This document shows positions 39,781-48,833 of a stretch of DNA of 64,000 nt, one piece after another. Source of the stretch: Atrina japonica (taxonomy: Eukaryota; Mollusca; Bivalvia; Pterioida; Pinnidae); contig BROG01000960.1 in assembly GCA_030159075.1 (NCBI GenBank), positions 1-64,000 on the forward strand. The letters are read 5' to 3'. The stretch's first letter is position 1. Each line of letters starts with the position of its first letter. Both the position numbers and the translations under genes were made by a program. The notes under the pieces are model-generated. The model made no database searches, had not been told where the DNA came from, and worked only from the letters and a program-made list of their open reading frames with translations.

Positions 39781-39967
39781 CATGTACCACGTGATATCCG
39801 ATAACGTTTGTGCAGGACTATTGTTTCTATTAGTGATGGAATGGCGCTAGCAGACAATATCCCGCGGTAACGTCATTTCAGCGGGGAGATTACGTAGAGT
39901 TACGTTGCATCACCATTGGAGATACTGGAACTGCACAAACGTTATCGGTTATCACGTGGTACATAAA
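39781..39967. mobile_element. MITE with 33-bp inverted termini
   Basis: Starts 'atgtaccacgtgatatccga' + 'taacgtttgtgca' and ends with the inverse ('tgcacaaacgttatcggtta' + 'tcacgtggtacat'). It lies directly beside the preceding element. Confidence 0.75.
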
Positions 39968-40975
39968 TTAGTCCCTTTATTTTACCTACAGTATTAACTT
40001 GTACACACCAACATTATAGGCTACAACTAAACCATACTATTTATTGATTTGAATGAGCATAAATGCCATCGCAGGGGTTGATGTGGTAATCACTGTTGAA
40101 TGCGTTTTTCTTCTCTGCCCTTCTCCAAACCATCAAAGAAAAATAATGCATGGAAATTTAACACCGATAATAACAAATTTTTATTGTATTTGATGAATGT
40201 GGGTTTTTTTTTTGTTATCGACAAGCTGGTCTCTTTAACTGACAGTGTCAAAAACATCCGCGCTTCGTACTTCTATAAAAGCAGCGAGACCACACATTTT
40301 GTGATGGATTAATAGCTACGATCCATACATATTTACAATATCTTCACCACCTATTACGCAACGAGCGATTGCCAGACTCCCTAGGGGACATTATTGATAT
40401 TTTTGAACTATTTTGTTGTATTTTCGCAGTAATTTGCTGTTACTCTACATCTATTCTCTATGGATATGCTATTTGTATCAGAGGTATTTGACTGCCTTTA
40501 ATGTTGTGATTTTGTTATTGTTGGATAAATGCGTTTATCTCGCTTTTAAAATACAGCACCATGTCAAAAGTGAATCAACTAACGTCATTTTCCTATAGCC
40601 CTTTTAGCAGTAACTGCGGTCCTGTGACTTTGCCAGTCTTCCTGTGACTTTACCAGTCTTCCGGTTGGCAAAATGATAGAGATACCCGCAAAAACATAGA
40701 CGTCGTTATAGTAACTGATTGTTTCTTGACGTCATTTTCCGGGAATATGTATCATTTTGCCAACCGGTATGGTTTCGGCGGCTTTGTCTGCTTTGAATGC
40801 TGAACTCAGTCCAAATCCTACAACAGACATGATTCCGATTCTGCAGCACTGAGCCTTTATCACGATACCGTAATATTGTCCTTTGCGCTTTGTTCTTCCA
40901 TACATATTCACAGCAGATCTACATTTATGGAAGAAATGGGCAGCATAAGGATTTTACTGTTTCCAAATTTAGATA

Positions 40976-41390
40976 AGTGATATCACTTATTCGAATGAGT
41001 GATATCACTTATTCGTTTTGTAAAGTGATATCACCTATTCGAATAGTCGATATAACGTATTCAAATAGGTGACATCACCTATAAAAACGTATAAAGTGAT
41101 ATCTCCTATTTGAAAGAGTGATATCATCTATTCGAAAGAGTGATATCACTTTTACGAATAGATGATATCACTTAATCGTTTTTATAAGTGATATTACTTA
41201 TTCGTATAAGTGACATCACTCGGTCGAATAGGTGATATCACTTTTAAATAGGAGATATCACTTATTCGAATAGGTGATATCACTTATTCGGTATTCCAAT
41301 GGTTGATATCACCCATTCGAATAGGTGATAACTCTTATTGAATAAGTGATATCACCTATTCGAAAGAGTTATATCACTAACTGGTATTAA
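40976..41390. repeat. About 20-bp palindromic array rich in GTGATATCAC
   Basis: About 20 units of 'gtgatatcacttattcgaat' and variants. Each unit is itself close to palindromic (GATATC plus TTCGAA), so either strand can fold repeatedly. Confidence 0.85.
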
Positions 41391-42059
41391 AAAAGTGAAA
41401 CGGCGCCCCATACATTTGTATTATAACAAAAAAGAAATCGGATCGACTTTCCTGATAATTCACCATTTTGTATTCCTCGTATGTCTGCCTGTAAAGGTCA
41501 TGTAACATCATGTTCCCCCCATCGAGGGAATTGCAATCATCGGAAACCAACTCTAATGTGCAATATGAAAGATAAGCGAAAAATGGCCCAAAAGATCAAA
41601 GTTGAAATCATAGTTTTTACTTCTTAACCTTTTCCCACCTCCTTATGTCTTAAATATTTACCTTTTGCGCAGACATGCAGAACATTCAAGATTTCATTTT
41701 ACCGAAATGCAACAATTTGCAGAATCCGAGACAATGACTTTTTCGATCAAGTAGATATGGATTTCATCTGATCGCGCCTAATTCCACAATTTTATTACAA
41801 AAGTACGACACTTTGATTCTAAAATGGACTGACATGCAATATTACCATACTGATAATGACAATTTATTTGTTTTTGTAAAAGATCAGCTGATCTGGAGAC
41901 GACGACTTAGTCGAAATTGATGACTTTTTTGTGTAATATTCCTTTCCATGAGGTATATGTTATTTAATGGGAAGCTTTTGATCTCCGATTCAAGTCTAAC
42001 TGTCTGTCGGAAAGATCAATATCACAAGCTTTATTTTCTTTTCGTGTAACGTTCATTAC

Positions 42060-42310
42060 TTGATCATTTCACCGAACTCGAGAGGTTTCCGTGTAACATT
42101 TGCGACGGGCGTGGTATGCTAACAGGGGATGCTGACTCCTTCCAGGCTCCTGATCCCATCGCAATGATTCTTCAGGAGTGGATGAGTTTCACACGAAAGC
42201 CCCGTGGCACCATCAATTGACTAAGGAGCAGTCACTACCTGTGTTATCAAAGTCCTGGCACAGGTTTGAACCCATGAACTCTCCATTGGTAGGCAGTCAC
42301 TGCTCCGCGT
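42060..42310. repeat. SINE-like fragment with reversed tRNA-like segment
   Basis: Blocks 'gtggcaccatcaattgact', 'aggagcagtcactacctgtg' and 'ggcacaggtttgaaccca' resemble the tRNA-related parts of bivalve repeats. No coding sequence. Confidence 0.35.
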
Positions 42311-42469
42311 ACGAGCAACATGAACTGTTTTAGTGATATTCAACAAAATTCTGTTATTTACACCCATCAACATTTTTAACGTATATATAGACATCATCAC
42401 GACTTAACAGCAGTAGGAGAAATAATAGAAATTCTGGCATGTGCTAGTGACTGACACCAATACAGTGAG

Positions 42470-42690
42470 GGTTTTTAACTCATCAACCCCTGTGGTCACA
42501 TCTAGACTCACCCAAATCAATAGAAAGAATGATCTACTGCCATAGTTTAGGAGTAAACAAGTTAATATTGCATGTAAAATTATTGTAGAATTTAGATTAT
42601 AATTCATACCCTCCTGAATTCTGACAGTGGATTTTACCAATCTTTGAAAATGGATGAGTCCATATACGGCTACAGGGGTTAGTGAGTTAA
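42470..42690. mobile_element. Family D MITE, two adjacent copies
   Basis: 'ttaactcatcaacccctgtg' at 42,475 with 'taggagtaaacaagttaa' at 42,545-42,562, then 'tacaggggttagtgagttaa' near 42,672-42,691. Confidence 0.6.
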
Positions 42691-43019
42691 CATGAGGTGC
42701 ATGTCGTGACATCAAACCTTTCATCGTCTTTCATCTTAGAGACATCTGTCTTTTACTTCCGAGACCCCGACTTCCCACTAGATCACCGTGCAGTTGACAA
42801 GGGATGCAATGTAGACTCAGTTTATCGCTAGATGTCTTTGGTTCTGGTCATTTAATTCCATGGATGATATATAACAGGATTAGATAAGATTTGAAATTCC
42901 TCAGACGTGCCTACCAAAACTAACCAAAATGTGTCTATTGGTGAATATAATCAAATTTGAACAGCAATAAACCAATCTTTGTCTGAGGATCATCCCTGGC
43001 GGAGTGATAAAAGTATCAC

Positions 43020-43115
43020 GCTTTAACTCATCAATACCTGAAAAAAATGGACTCTTCTGAAAATCAATGATTTAGACCAGTCTAAATGTGTCTTTAGGGT
43101 GAATGAGTCTTTTAT
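43020..43115. mobile_element. Short MITE family D, reverse orientation
   Basis: 'ctttaactcatcaatacctg' through 'gaccagtctaaatgtgtctt' to 'agggtgaatgagtc'. Confidence 0.65.
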
Positions 43116-43394
43116 AAATTTTCAAATTTGTAATACTAGTAAATTAAAGATGAGGACAGGACAATAAAACCAAATCAGTAAAGGACAAAATTGACAATTC
43201 CAATTGATGTTAGCTTTTGATGTTGGGTTGAATGGCGACACCTGATAATCCTAAGAATTTTTTTCAACCCCTATAACACTACAAGCCATATTAGACTGGC
43301 CTAAGACTATAGAAAGGAGCAGACCATTTAGATACCCAGGGATAAGACAACAACAACAACAATGATCTAAAGTATGTACAATTGGATACATAAC

Positions 43395-43585
43395 GTCTGT
43401 AGAGCTCTGTTGACACCATCAAAGATATTCATCAAAAACTTGACCAAGAAAAATTTGACCATGTTTTCTTGGTCAAAGTCATCTGTTGACACCATCAAGG
43501 TGTTCAATAAAACTTGACCAAGAGTTTGACCATGTTTTCTTGGTCAAAGTAACTAATTCTGTTGACACTATCAAACATTTTGCTG
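43395..43585. repeat. Tandem duplication of an approximately 85-bp hairpin-forming unit
   Basis: Two copies of 'tgttgacaccatcaa' ... 'aacttgaccaaga' ... 'tgaccatgttttcttggtca'. Within each unit, 'cttgaccaaga' and 'tcttggtcaaag' are complementary. Confidence 0.75.
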
Positions 43586-43859
43586 AACATGGATCAATGA
43601 AAAGGCAGTAAACGCTTTATTTTCAAAGGAATGTCATTAATTGCACCTTCATTCCTATCTGTATCACTATATTCCTTTCATTTTACATTCCATATAGCCT
43701 CTCTAATTTCGACCAATTCTATTCAATTTTCAATCATTATATTTGTCCATAACACTATCCATTCACTTGCTTTACTTGAACTATGCTCATGTTTTCATGA
43801 AATCGACGGGACTCTTTCCAGGAGATGCTCCAATGAGGAAACGGAATGAACTTCTTTAT

Positions 43860-44399
43860 AGCGATACAGAGGCTTAAGACGAAATCCTTAGTAACCAGTT
43901 CCACCCAAAATACCAACAATGTGCCAGACAAGGGAACTAGCGCTTTTCATAAGTGCCACGCACTATAGTGTCACAACACCCTCCTAAAATATCAAGTTTA
44001 ACAAAGTTACGAGCCCTGATGGCAACGCAGAACACCTTACACTGATTTTGACCACCATCTTCCAAATATTATCAGAAACATGACCAATGTTCAGATGACT
44101 GGGAACAGACAAGCATATAGTTCCGATATTAAGGAAAGGCGACACAAATTAGGCATTAGACTATCGATCAATGTCGTTTACCTCCATCACATGTAAACGT
44201 TTCGAAATCATAGAACAAAGCTATGGCATGCATTTCCTTTGTCTTAGCCCTATCTGAACGATCAAGCGAAACATAGCTAGTTTCTAACACCAACGAGTTA
44301 CTCCGTAACCTTAAAGAAAGAAGTCAATTGAAGATTTACATTCTACTCCACTTCTCAAAGATTTTTGACAAAGTTCTTCATCAGCGCCTAACACACAAA
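43860..44399 (+). pseudogene. Decayed LINE reverse transcriptase, 5' half
   Basis: With frameshifts, the translation shows reverse-transcriptase landmarks. One is a YRSMSFTSITCK-like segment (about 44,163-44,205), matching the YRPISLTSI region of LINE RTs. Another is HFSKIFDKVLHQRLTHK (44,349-44,399), matching the DFSKAFDKV...RL block that holds a catalytic Asp. It is cut exactly at 44,399 by the Polinton insertion and resumes at 56,490. Confidence 0.75.
44394..44399. repeat. Target-site duplication, left (CACAAA)
   Basis: CACAAA immediately precedes the left inverted repeat and is repeated at 56,484-56,489 immediately after the right one. Six-bp duplications are the known hallmark of Polinton integration. 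Confidence 0.93.
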
Positions 44400-44614
44400 T
44401 GTGTGTAGTCTTTTGAGGATTCTGTGCCACTTTGCACTCAATGACCCCAAAATACTATAAATAGCTAAAATGGGAATTCCCCCAGGTCGGTCCGCGGAAC
44501 GAATGACCTTCACGGGTTCGCGAGTTTGACCTTTCCCGCAGATCTTCACCGGTTTCGCTCGTTCCCGCGGATCGTCCGTCGTGGTCGCCCGTCGTGGTCA
44601 CCGTATCGACGTAA
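44400..44614. repeat. Polinton terminal inverted repeat, left
   Basis: Matches 56,270-56,483 in inverse. The outer 107 bp (44,400-44,506) are identical; the first mismatch is at 44,507 (C versus T). A cluster of differences lies near 44,574-44,588. The terminus reads TGTGTGTAGTC. Confidence 0.95.
44456..44463 (+). promoter_or_regulatory. TATA box in left inverted repeat, facing inward
   Basis: TATAAATA lies 207 nt before the first ATG (44,663). The mirrored box in the right repeat (56,420-56,427, minus) is 205 nt from its first ATG (56,222). The symmetry suggests each repeat serves as promoter for its terminal gene. Confidence 0.5.
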
Positions 44615-44662
44615 GAAAACATTTGATGATGATTTAAAGAAAATGGTATATACATAAAAGCA

Positions 44663-45001
44663 ATGAACATCTTGAGAGGCGTGAAACGTTTATACAATGC
44701 TGGTAAATGGGGATATAAGAAGGTCACCGAAACCGTTTGGGACTATGTGAGGGGCGCGTCGACGGAAGAGCAGACGAGAGAGACCGTCAGCCGGAAGTTA
44801 CGACGGACGTTGAACGATGAACTCGAGGAAGGCGTTGCTCGGGTCGACCAAAAACGAAGGCAACGTCGCGCGCTCGATTTAGGCGATAGTTTTCAACACT
44901 TCTATATTAGCTATAAAAAAGACGTTCGTCAGCATATACATCGAGCCAATCTCAGAGCGTTGTTAGAGTATTTTAAAGACGACTTCATCTCGACGAACTG
45001 A
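44663..45001 (+). CDS. Polinton left-end protein, N-terminal part (112 aa)
   Basis: Basic, helical, with no recognised domain in this part. It ends in TGA at 44,999-45,001. The next frame (open from 44,977 to 45,441) overlaps its end by about 25 nt in the -1 register and continues in a similar style, so the two may be one gene split by an indel. The first ATG follows an A/T-rich leader (tacataaaagcaATG). It is the only gene left of the integrase and is probably driven from the inverted repeat. Confidence 0.6.
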   Translation: MNILRGVKRLYNAGKWGYKKVTETVWDYVRGASTEEQTRETVSRKLRRTLNDELEEGVARVDQKRRQRRALDLGDSFQHFYISYKKDVRQHIHRANLRALLEYFKDDFISTN

Positions 45002-45441
45002 GAAAAGGTCCCATCAAGATCCAACTTCAAGTGGAACAGCGATTCAAGCGAGACATCTTAGAGGTCGGCGGGCAATTCATTACGCAACTCCATAAAACTC
45101 GACAACACGCGATTCTGAGAGAAGACGAGATCGAAGACGTATTTAAGAGCATGATCGAAGAGTTGATCGATTCCCTCGATAAAACCGTTCAGGCGGGATC
45201 TGGGTGGGTCATCGACGACGCTCAAATGATTTATTTGAATATTGCCAAGTACGAGCCGCCCCTGGGATCCTCCTATTTTAAGTTACCCTTTCACAACGTC
45301 AGGACATCGCATCCGATGCACAGTCTCCGGTCGTTTAAACAGATCATCTACGGGATCCGACAGGAAAAGACGACGTTAGATCCTCTGGACACTAAAGTGT
45401 ACATTCGGGAGGATCGTATTCACACTTATGCCTTCACCTAA
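44977..45441 (+). CDS. Polinton left-end protein, C-terminal part; PolB-upstream-like motifs
   Basis: There is no ATG near the start of this frame; a GTG lies at 45,031, which is unlikely as a eukaryotic start. It is therefore best read as the continuation of 44,663-45,001 after a frameshift. Visible motifs are AGSGW (about 45,194-45,208) and a PPLGSSYFKLP segment (about 45,256-45,288). From memory of invertebrate Polinton-associated proteins, GSGW followed by GSSY.LP occurs in the region preceding PolB; this is unverified. No polymerase motifs follow. The gene ends at TAA 45,439-45,441, directly before a hairpin, and is convergent with the integrase gene. Confidence 0.5.
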   Translation, partial: RRLHLDELRKGPIKIQLQVEQRFKRDILEVGGQFITQLHKTRQHAILREDEIEDVFKSMIEELIDSLDKTVQAGSGWVIDDAQMIYLNIAKYEPPLGSSYFKLPFHNVRTSHPMHSLRSFKQIIYGIRQEKTTLDPLDTKVYIREDRIHTYAFT

Positions 45442-45444
45442 AAC

Positions 45445-45473
45445 AATTTATTATCCCATACGGATAATAAATT
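45445..45473. terminator. Perfect 12-bp-stem hairpin between convergent genes
   Basis: AATTTATTATCC, loop CATAC, GGATAATAAATT. It almost fills the 33-nt gap between the TAA of the left-end gene and the stop of the integrase gene. Both strands carry AATAAA inside the stem, so it could serve as a shared 3'-end signal. Confidence 0.7.
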
Positions 45474-45474
45474 T

Positions 45475-46438
45475 TTACTCGACGATTAACAACTCTTCTC
45501 GCACGAAACCTCTCTGAGGCGTGGCAGGATTTCTGCCGGGAGTGTCTTTCAGGTAATAGACGTCAATGCCCTGTATATTAAACTGACGATCGATCTCGTG
45601 TTTGTCCACGCTCCAGATGGGATCGGTCGCCCTGCGCTTCGGAGGAAGATAATTTCGGGTGGTGTCGTCTTTATTCGCCTCGGCGGGCAGATAGAGAAAT
45701 CGGACCTTGTTAAACGGACCTATCGGCGATTCGACGGGAGTGCGAGGCACGATGGCCTCGGGAGGTTGCGTCTCGTCGTTGATTGCCTTCACGACGTCCG
45801 ACAATCGTTCCACCCATTCCGTGTTCACCTTCTTCGTGGTCTTCCCCTTTCCCATCTTATCGGTCTTCATCTCTTGGTGGTACTGATAGACGAAGAGCCG
45901 TTCTCCCAACGTCTTGTTGAATCGCTCGACGATGGCCTGATCGCGATGAACGTCGACCCGTCCCGTCCATATCTTCGTGTCGTGACGTTTCATGAGTTTG
46001 CGGACCTTTCCCATGAATTCTTTACCGGGATCGACCTGCAGCAACTTGGGATACGTCAAGCGACTCCGTTCGTAGATCTTTTCGAACGCGTCCGCCACGG
46101 CCTCGCTACTTCTCTTGGTCAGCGCTTCCGCCTCCTTGTACCGCGTGCCCACGTCGACCACCGCCAACGCGTATTTATACGTCTTTGTATCCTCCTCTAT
46201 AATCACCTTATCGTGCGGCAGATACAATAGATCGGCCTGGTGAATGTCGTTTTCTGCCACGCGTTCGAATCGGGGTCTCACGATCTTCTTGGGAGCGGGG
46301 AGATAGATTTGCCACACGTCTTGTTTTTTCAAAAAAATCGAAGGCTTCCTTCTCGCTGACGTTAGCCGCCTTGGCCAATTTCTTGATGGCGGTCTTCCCC
46401 TTCCAATAACCTTTAGGGCTGTAATAGATCTCTTCCAT
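45475..46438 (-). pseudogene. Polinton retroviral-type integrase, one frameshift
   Basis: DDE integrase of the rve type, which catalyses end processing and strand transfer into host DNA. Catalytic residues in order: D (QADLLYLP, codon 46,233-46,231), D (LQVDPGKEF, 46,032-46,030) and E (IVERFNKTL, 45,927-45,925), with 34 residues between the last two. The C-terminus (WSVDKHEI ... GFVREELLIVE) fits the SH3/chromo-like tail of the family. The natural start is the ATG at 46,438 (MEEIYYSPKGYW), an N-terminal helix-turn-helix-like region. The frame changes at a 7-T run on the minus strand (about 46,324-46,338): the downstream part reads one base later. Open sequence upstream to 46,473 in the second frame is a shadow. 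It could be a real inactivating indel or a homopolymer error. Confidence 0.88.
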
Positions 46439-46447
46439 GTTTTTACT

Positions 46448-46846
46448 TTAGGCGAAGTATTTTTTAACGCCAAAGAACACGAGTCCCGTCCCGATCACCA
46501 CGAAGAGTATTTCCTTGTCTTTTTGTTCTTCCGAGGGTTGATAGAAATCGCTCAACTTCGGTTCGGGAGCCATCGCCTCTTCGTTCGTCATCCGCGAGTA
46601 GCGTGACATGGCGGCGTCCACTTCTTTGTAGGTGTACAGCGCGTGTCCTTCTTTCTTTAATCTCTCGTTGAGAAAATCTAATCGCTTCGTGCGTTCGTGA
46701 TTCCATTGGTCTCTGGCCTTGGTCAGTTTTTCCATCGCCTCGTCGTGTCTCTTTTGTTCTTCGTGATTCGAGAATAGAAATTGAGATCCCGAGAAGGCTA
46801 GAGCATTGACTAATGCACCGCCCACCATCATCGCGATCGTTGCCAT
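46448..46846 (-). CDS. Polinton small membrane/coiled-coil protein (132 aa)
   Basis: N-terminal hydrophobic segment (about residues 3-25), a charged helical middle (EEQKRHDEAMEKLTKAR...), and a C-terminal hydrophobic segment (ILFVVIGTGLVFFGVKKYF). I know proteins with this plan from other Polintons but no function is established. It ends 9 nt before the integrase ATG, so the two are probably cotranscribed. Intact. Confidence 0.75.
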   Translation of the reverse strand: MATIAMMVGGALVNALAFSGSQFLFSNHEEQKRHDEAMEKLTKARDQWNHERTKRLDFLNERLKKEGHALYTYKEVDAAMSRYSRMTNEEAMAPEPKLSDFYQPSEEQKDKEILFVVIGTGLVFFGVKKYFA

Positions 46847-46868
46847 TAGAGATAGAGAGAGTTTTAGT

Positions 46869-47093
46869 TTATTTCATGATATCGGCGGGGATGATGCCCT
46901 TATTGACCAACATGTCTTTGGTGTACTCGGCGAGTGCAAACTCCAGGAGGATCATCCCGAAGTCCTTCGGGTCTAGATCCATCTTGGGCGTCGGTATCTT
47001 TAAGATTTTCTTGGAAAGTTGCGCGTATCCGATGGCAATTCCCGTACTGACAGCTGCGTGATACACGGTGTTGACTAAATCTTTTTCACTCAT
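46869..47093 (-). CDS. Polinton small protein (74 aa)
   Basis: Starts at the ATG following TATTTAAAAAA (47,094-47,104). It contains a weakly hydrophobic helix (VSTGIAIGYAQL) and a second one (FGMILLEFALAEYT). Function unknown. It belongs to the tandem minus-strand block of small genes. Intact. Confidence 0.7.
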   Translation of the reverse strand: MSEKDLVNTVYHAAVSTGIAIGYAQLSKKILKIPTPKMDLDPKDFGMILLEFALAEYTKDMLVNKGIIPADIMK

Positions 47094-47118
47094 TTTTTTA
47101 AATACGGGAGAAAATTAT
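47094..47118 (-). promoter_or_regulatory. Intergenic start box before the 74-aa gene
   Basis: On the minus strand: stop, then ATAATTTTCTCCCG, TATTTAAAAAA, ATG. The spacer is nearly identical to 47,284-47,307 (one substitution, one A-run difference). This points to a repeated cis signal, not chance AT-richness. Confidence 0.6.
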
Positions 47119-47283
47119 TTATTGCATTTGCACGGGCTCGTCGCACTCATGATGAATAACCTTACTATTCGTGTTAATTAATTCAGTGATCGTGGTGATG
47201 AACACTCCTAGCGTCATGATTCCCGATGCCATTAACAGCGTCATATTCACGGCGGTTCTGATCGAATCGTTTTCTACACACAT
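47119..47283 (-). CDS. Polinton single-span membrane protein (54 aa)
   Basis: ATG at 47,283 after TATTTAAAAA; stop TAA at 47,119-47,121. One hydrophobic span (MTLLMASGIMTLGVFITTI, about residues 15-33) follows an acidic N-terminus, and the tail holds HHECDE. Too short for a default ORF filter, but the start box and tight packing with its neighbours support it. Function unknown. Confidence 0.65.
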   Translation of the reverse strand: MCVENDSIRTAVNMTLLMASGIMTLGVFITTITELINTNSKVIHHECDEPVQMQ

Positions 47284-47307
47284 TTTTTAAATACGAGAGA
47301 AAATTAT
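47284..47307 (-). promoter_or_regulatory. Intergenic start box before the 54-aa gene
   Basis: Minus strand: TAA stop of the 105-aa gene, ATAATTTTCTCTCG, TATTTAAAAA, ATG. Twin of 47,094-47,118. Confidence 0.6.
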
Positions 47308-47625
47308 TTAATACATTTCATGGGGATTAGGTTTTGGAGGTGGAAGTACTTTGGGCGGTGGTTCTGGAATGGACTCTGGTTTTTTCATGTAGATCAGCAA
47401 CAATCCGACGGCCGCGCCTGCGCCCGCTAGCCATTTCCAGTTATCCTGGCTAATAGCATTGCTATCCTGGCTATTAACATTGCTATCCTGGCTATTAGCA
47501 TTGCTAATAGCATTGCTATCCTGGCCATTAGCATTGCTATTCCATCGACGCTTGGCACCCTTCTTCCCCGCTTCCTGACGTTTTGGGTTCTTTTTCTTCT
47601 CCCCTATGAGTTCCTCCGGATTCAT
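47308..47625 (-). CDS. Polinton Asn/Ser-repeat membrane protein (105 aa)
   Basis: Basic N-terminus (about 26 residues, Lys/Arg-rich), then a low-complexity SNANSQDSN repeat encoded by a short tandem DNA repeat (47,440-47,540, unit like gctatcctggctattaacat). One membrane span follows (LAGAGAAVGLLLIYM), then a Pro-rich tail (PEPPPKVLPPPKPNP). ATG at 47,625 follows a short A-run. The start overlaps the 3' end of the next gene upstream. Function unknown. Confidence 0.65.
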   Translation of the reverse strand: MNPEELIGEKKKNPKRQEAGKKGAKRRWNSNANGQDSNAISNANSQDSNVNSQDSNAISQDNWKWLAGAGAAVGLLLIYMKKPESIPEPPPKVLPPPKPNPHEMY

Positions 47626-47875
47626 CGTCTTTTTCTATAACGTCAGATTTTTTAAATCTGGTGATGTGACGACTCGTCGTAGCGGCTATGCTGAGAGGTG
47701 ACAAGTAGGCTCCGAAGTTGTGATACAGACTACAACACACTTCGCCGATGCCCGCGTCTAGGAAGGGGTCTTCGTTCAGCTCCTCGATCAGTTGGGGTTC
47801 GTCTTTGAGATCGAAAAAATGTTTAAGACCCTGGGCATACAGAGTGATGAAGGAATTGGCGATCGATTTGCTCAT
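47537..47875 (-). CDS. Polinton conserved protein, C-terminal part (112 aa)
   Basis: Begins MSKSIANSFITLYAQG and contains EEVNEDPF-like acidic and CCSLYHNFGAYLSPL segments. It starts in an ATGA overlap with the upstream gene (its ATG is 47,875-47,873; the upstream TGA is 47,874-47,872). From memory of other Polintons I believe the two halves are one protein there, so the overlap may be a -1 frameshift lesion or a real coupled start. Its last 90 bp overlap the 105-aa gene. Confidence 0.6.
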   Translation of the reverse strand: MSKSIANSFITLYAQGLKHFFDLKDEPQLIEELNEDPFLDAGIGEVCCSLYHNFGAYLSPLSIAATTSRHITRFKKSDVIEKDDESGGTHRGEEKEPKTSGSGEEGCQASME

Positions 47876-48240
47876 GCGCGCATGCCGAGCCGTGCGTTTA
47901 ACAGACGATTCAGGTTTTCCAGCTCCTTGTCGTTCATCTTTTCCAATTCGGCAGTTGTCACGTCTTTTCCTAGAAAATGACGCGCGCGTCCGGATCCGAC
48001 GATGGTCGACAGCCTGTCTTTGGCAGATATATCCGTCGTACCGGCGGTGACATTGTTCGCTAATATCTCGTCCACGTTCATCGTTTTTAAGAGAGATACA
48101 TTTTTTTTATAAAGACTGCAAAAGTTTTCTAGCCATCGTTCCGTTCGGTGATAACGTTCTAAGCATAATAGATAGAATGTCGCGAATAAGACGAGCAAAA
48201 TCCATAAAACGATGAACGATAATAACGCGAATACCATCAT
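47872..48240 (-). CDS. Polinton conserved protein, N-terminal part (122 aa, or 69 aa from 48,080)
   Basis: Two starts are possible. The ATG at 48,080 follows CTCTTAAAAACG, the element's start box, and gives a 69-residue part with SAKDRLSTIVG and LGKDVTTAELEKM. The ATG at 48,240 adds an N-terminal membrane span (LLSFIVLWILLVLFATFYLL); that extension may be a separate small gene. The AT-rich dip at 48,095-48,125 favours the internal start. It ends in the ATGA overlap described for 47,875. Confidence 0.6.
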   Translation of the reverse strand: MMVFALLSFIVLWILLVLFATFYLLCLERYHRTERWLENFCSLYKKNVSLLKTMNVDEILANNVTAGTTDISAKDRLSTIVGSGRARHFLGKDVTTAELEKMNDKELENLNRLLNARLGMRA

Positions 48241-48281
48241 CTCGGTAAAACGTTTCTTCTTTTTTATTTAAAACTCTACGG

Positions 48282-48812
48282 TTAACGAGAAGTGGATTTG
48301 TTTACGAGGTCTAGGAGCTGTTTGCGCAAGTCCTCCGTCTCTTGGTTCGACTCCTTTTTTACGGTCTCGTCCTTGTATTTAGAATACAGTTTGTCCTTCA
48401 TCTGGCGATACTTGGTCAGCTCGTGGGACACCCGTCCTCGAGCGCGCGACTCACCCGATCCGAGATCGAATTCAATTTACTCTCCGCGAGTTTGACGATC
48501 TGCAGGTGTTTTTCCGATTTCTTCAACAGTAATCGTCTGACACCCTTCATGGCCAATCCCACCGCACCCACGGTCACGGCCACGATCTGGAGAGGCAAGC
48601 CCGCGATGGGAATGATAAATCCGAGTCCTCCGACGACGACACTTCCCGCGATCAGGGTTCCGTCGACGCCGCCGTTTATACTTTTTGTGGACGCTCTTCC
48701 GCGTCTCGATCTCTCGCCGAAACGTCTGTTCGATCTCGCCAATGCGTTTGAGACGATAGTGTTGCGGATCGGGCTCTAACGTCGGGTACAATGCATTTTC
48801 TTCTTTACTCAT
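48282..48812 (-). pseudogene. Polinton conserved membrane protein, two frameshifts
   Basis: ATG at 48,812 after TTTAAAAAAAGG; the final stop TAA is at 48,282-48,284. Three consecutive frames carry family-like sequence. The first is an N-terminal charged helix (LKRIGEIEQTFRREIETRK). The second is a Gly-rich hydrophobic centre (GGLGFIIPIAGLPLQIVAV) with SEKHLQIVKLAESKLNSIS. The third is a C-terminal helix (ELTKYRQMKDKLYSKYKDE). Frame changes lie near 48,685 and near 48,440. AESKLN.I.D.VSKAL-type sequence is common in invertebrate Polintons (recalled). Function unknown; likely virion or membrane associated. Confidence 0.65.
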
Positions 48813-48833
48813 CCTTTTTTTAAAGGGAATTTT

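Noticed and set aside
44400..44420. AG...CT as the exact Polinton termini, inside the TGTGTGT stretch
   Set aside because: Many Polintons end in AG/CT, but only termini at TGTGTGTAGTC give a perfect 6-bp duplication and restore the LINE reading frame.
45598..46230. 210-codon plus-strand frame opposite the integrase
   Set aside because: Antisense shadow of a clear integrase gene, caused by GC-rich codons.
46324..46338. Programmed frameshifting in the integrase at a T/A run
   Set aside because: The needed shift is one base forward, while the A-rich slippery pattern nearby would favour -1. With similar breaks in neighbouring genes, a simple indel or read error is more likely.
46439..46473. Integrase start at 46,473
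   Set aside because: That frame upstream of the break is the shadow of the true N-terminus, which reads sensibly from 46,438. The extension also overlaps the preceding gene.
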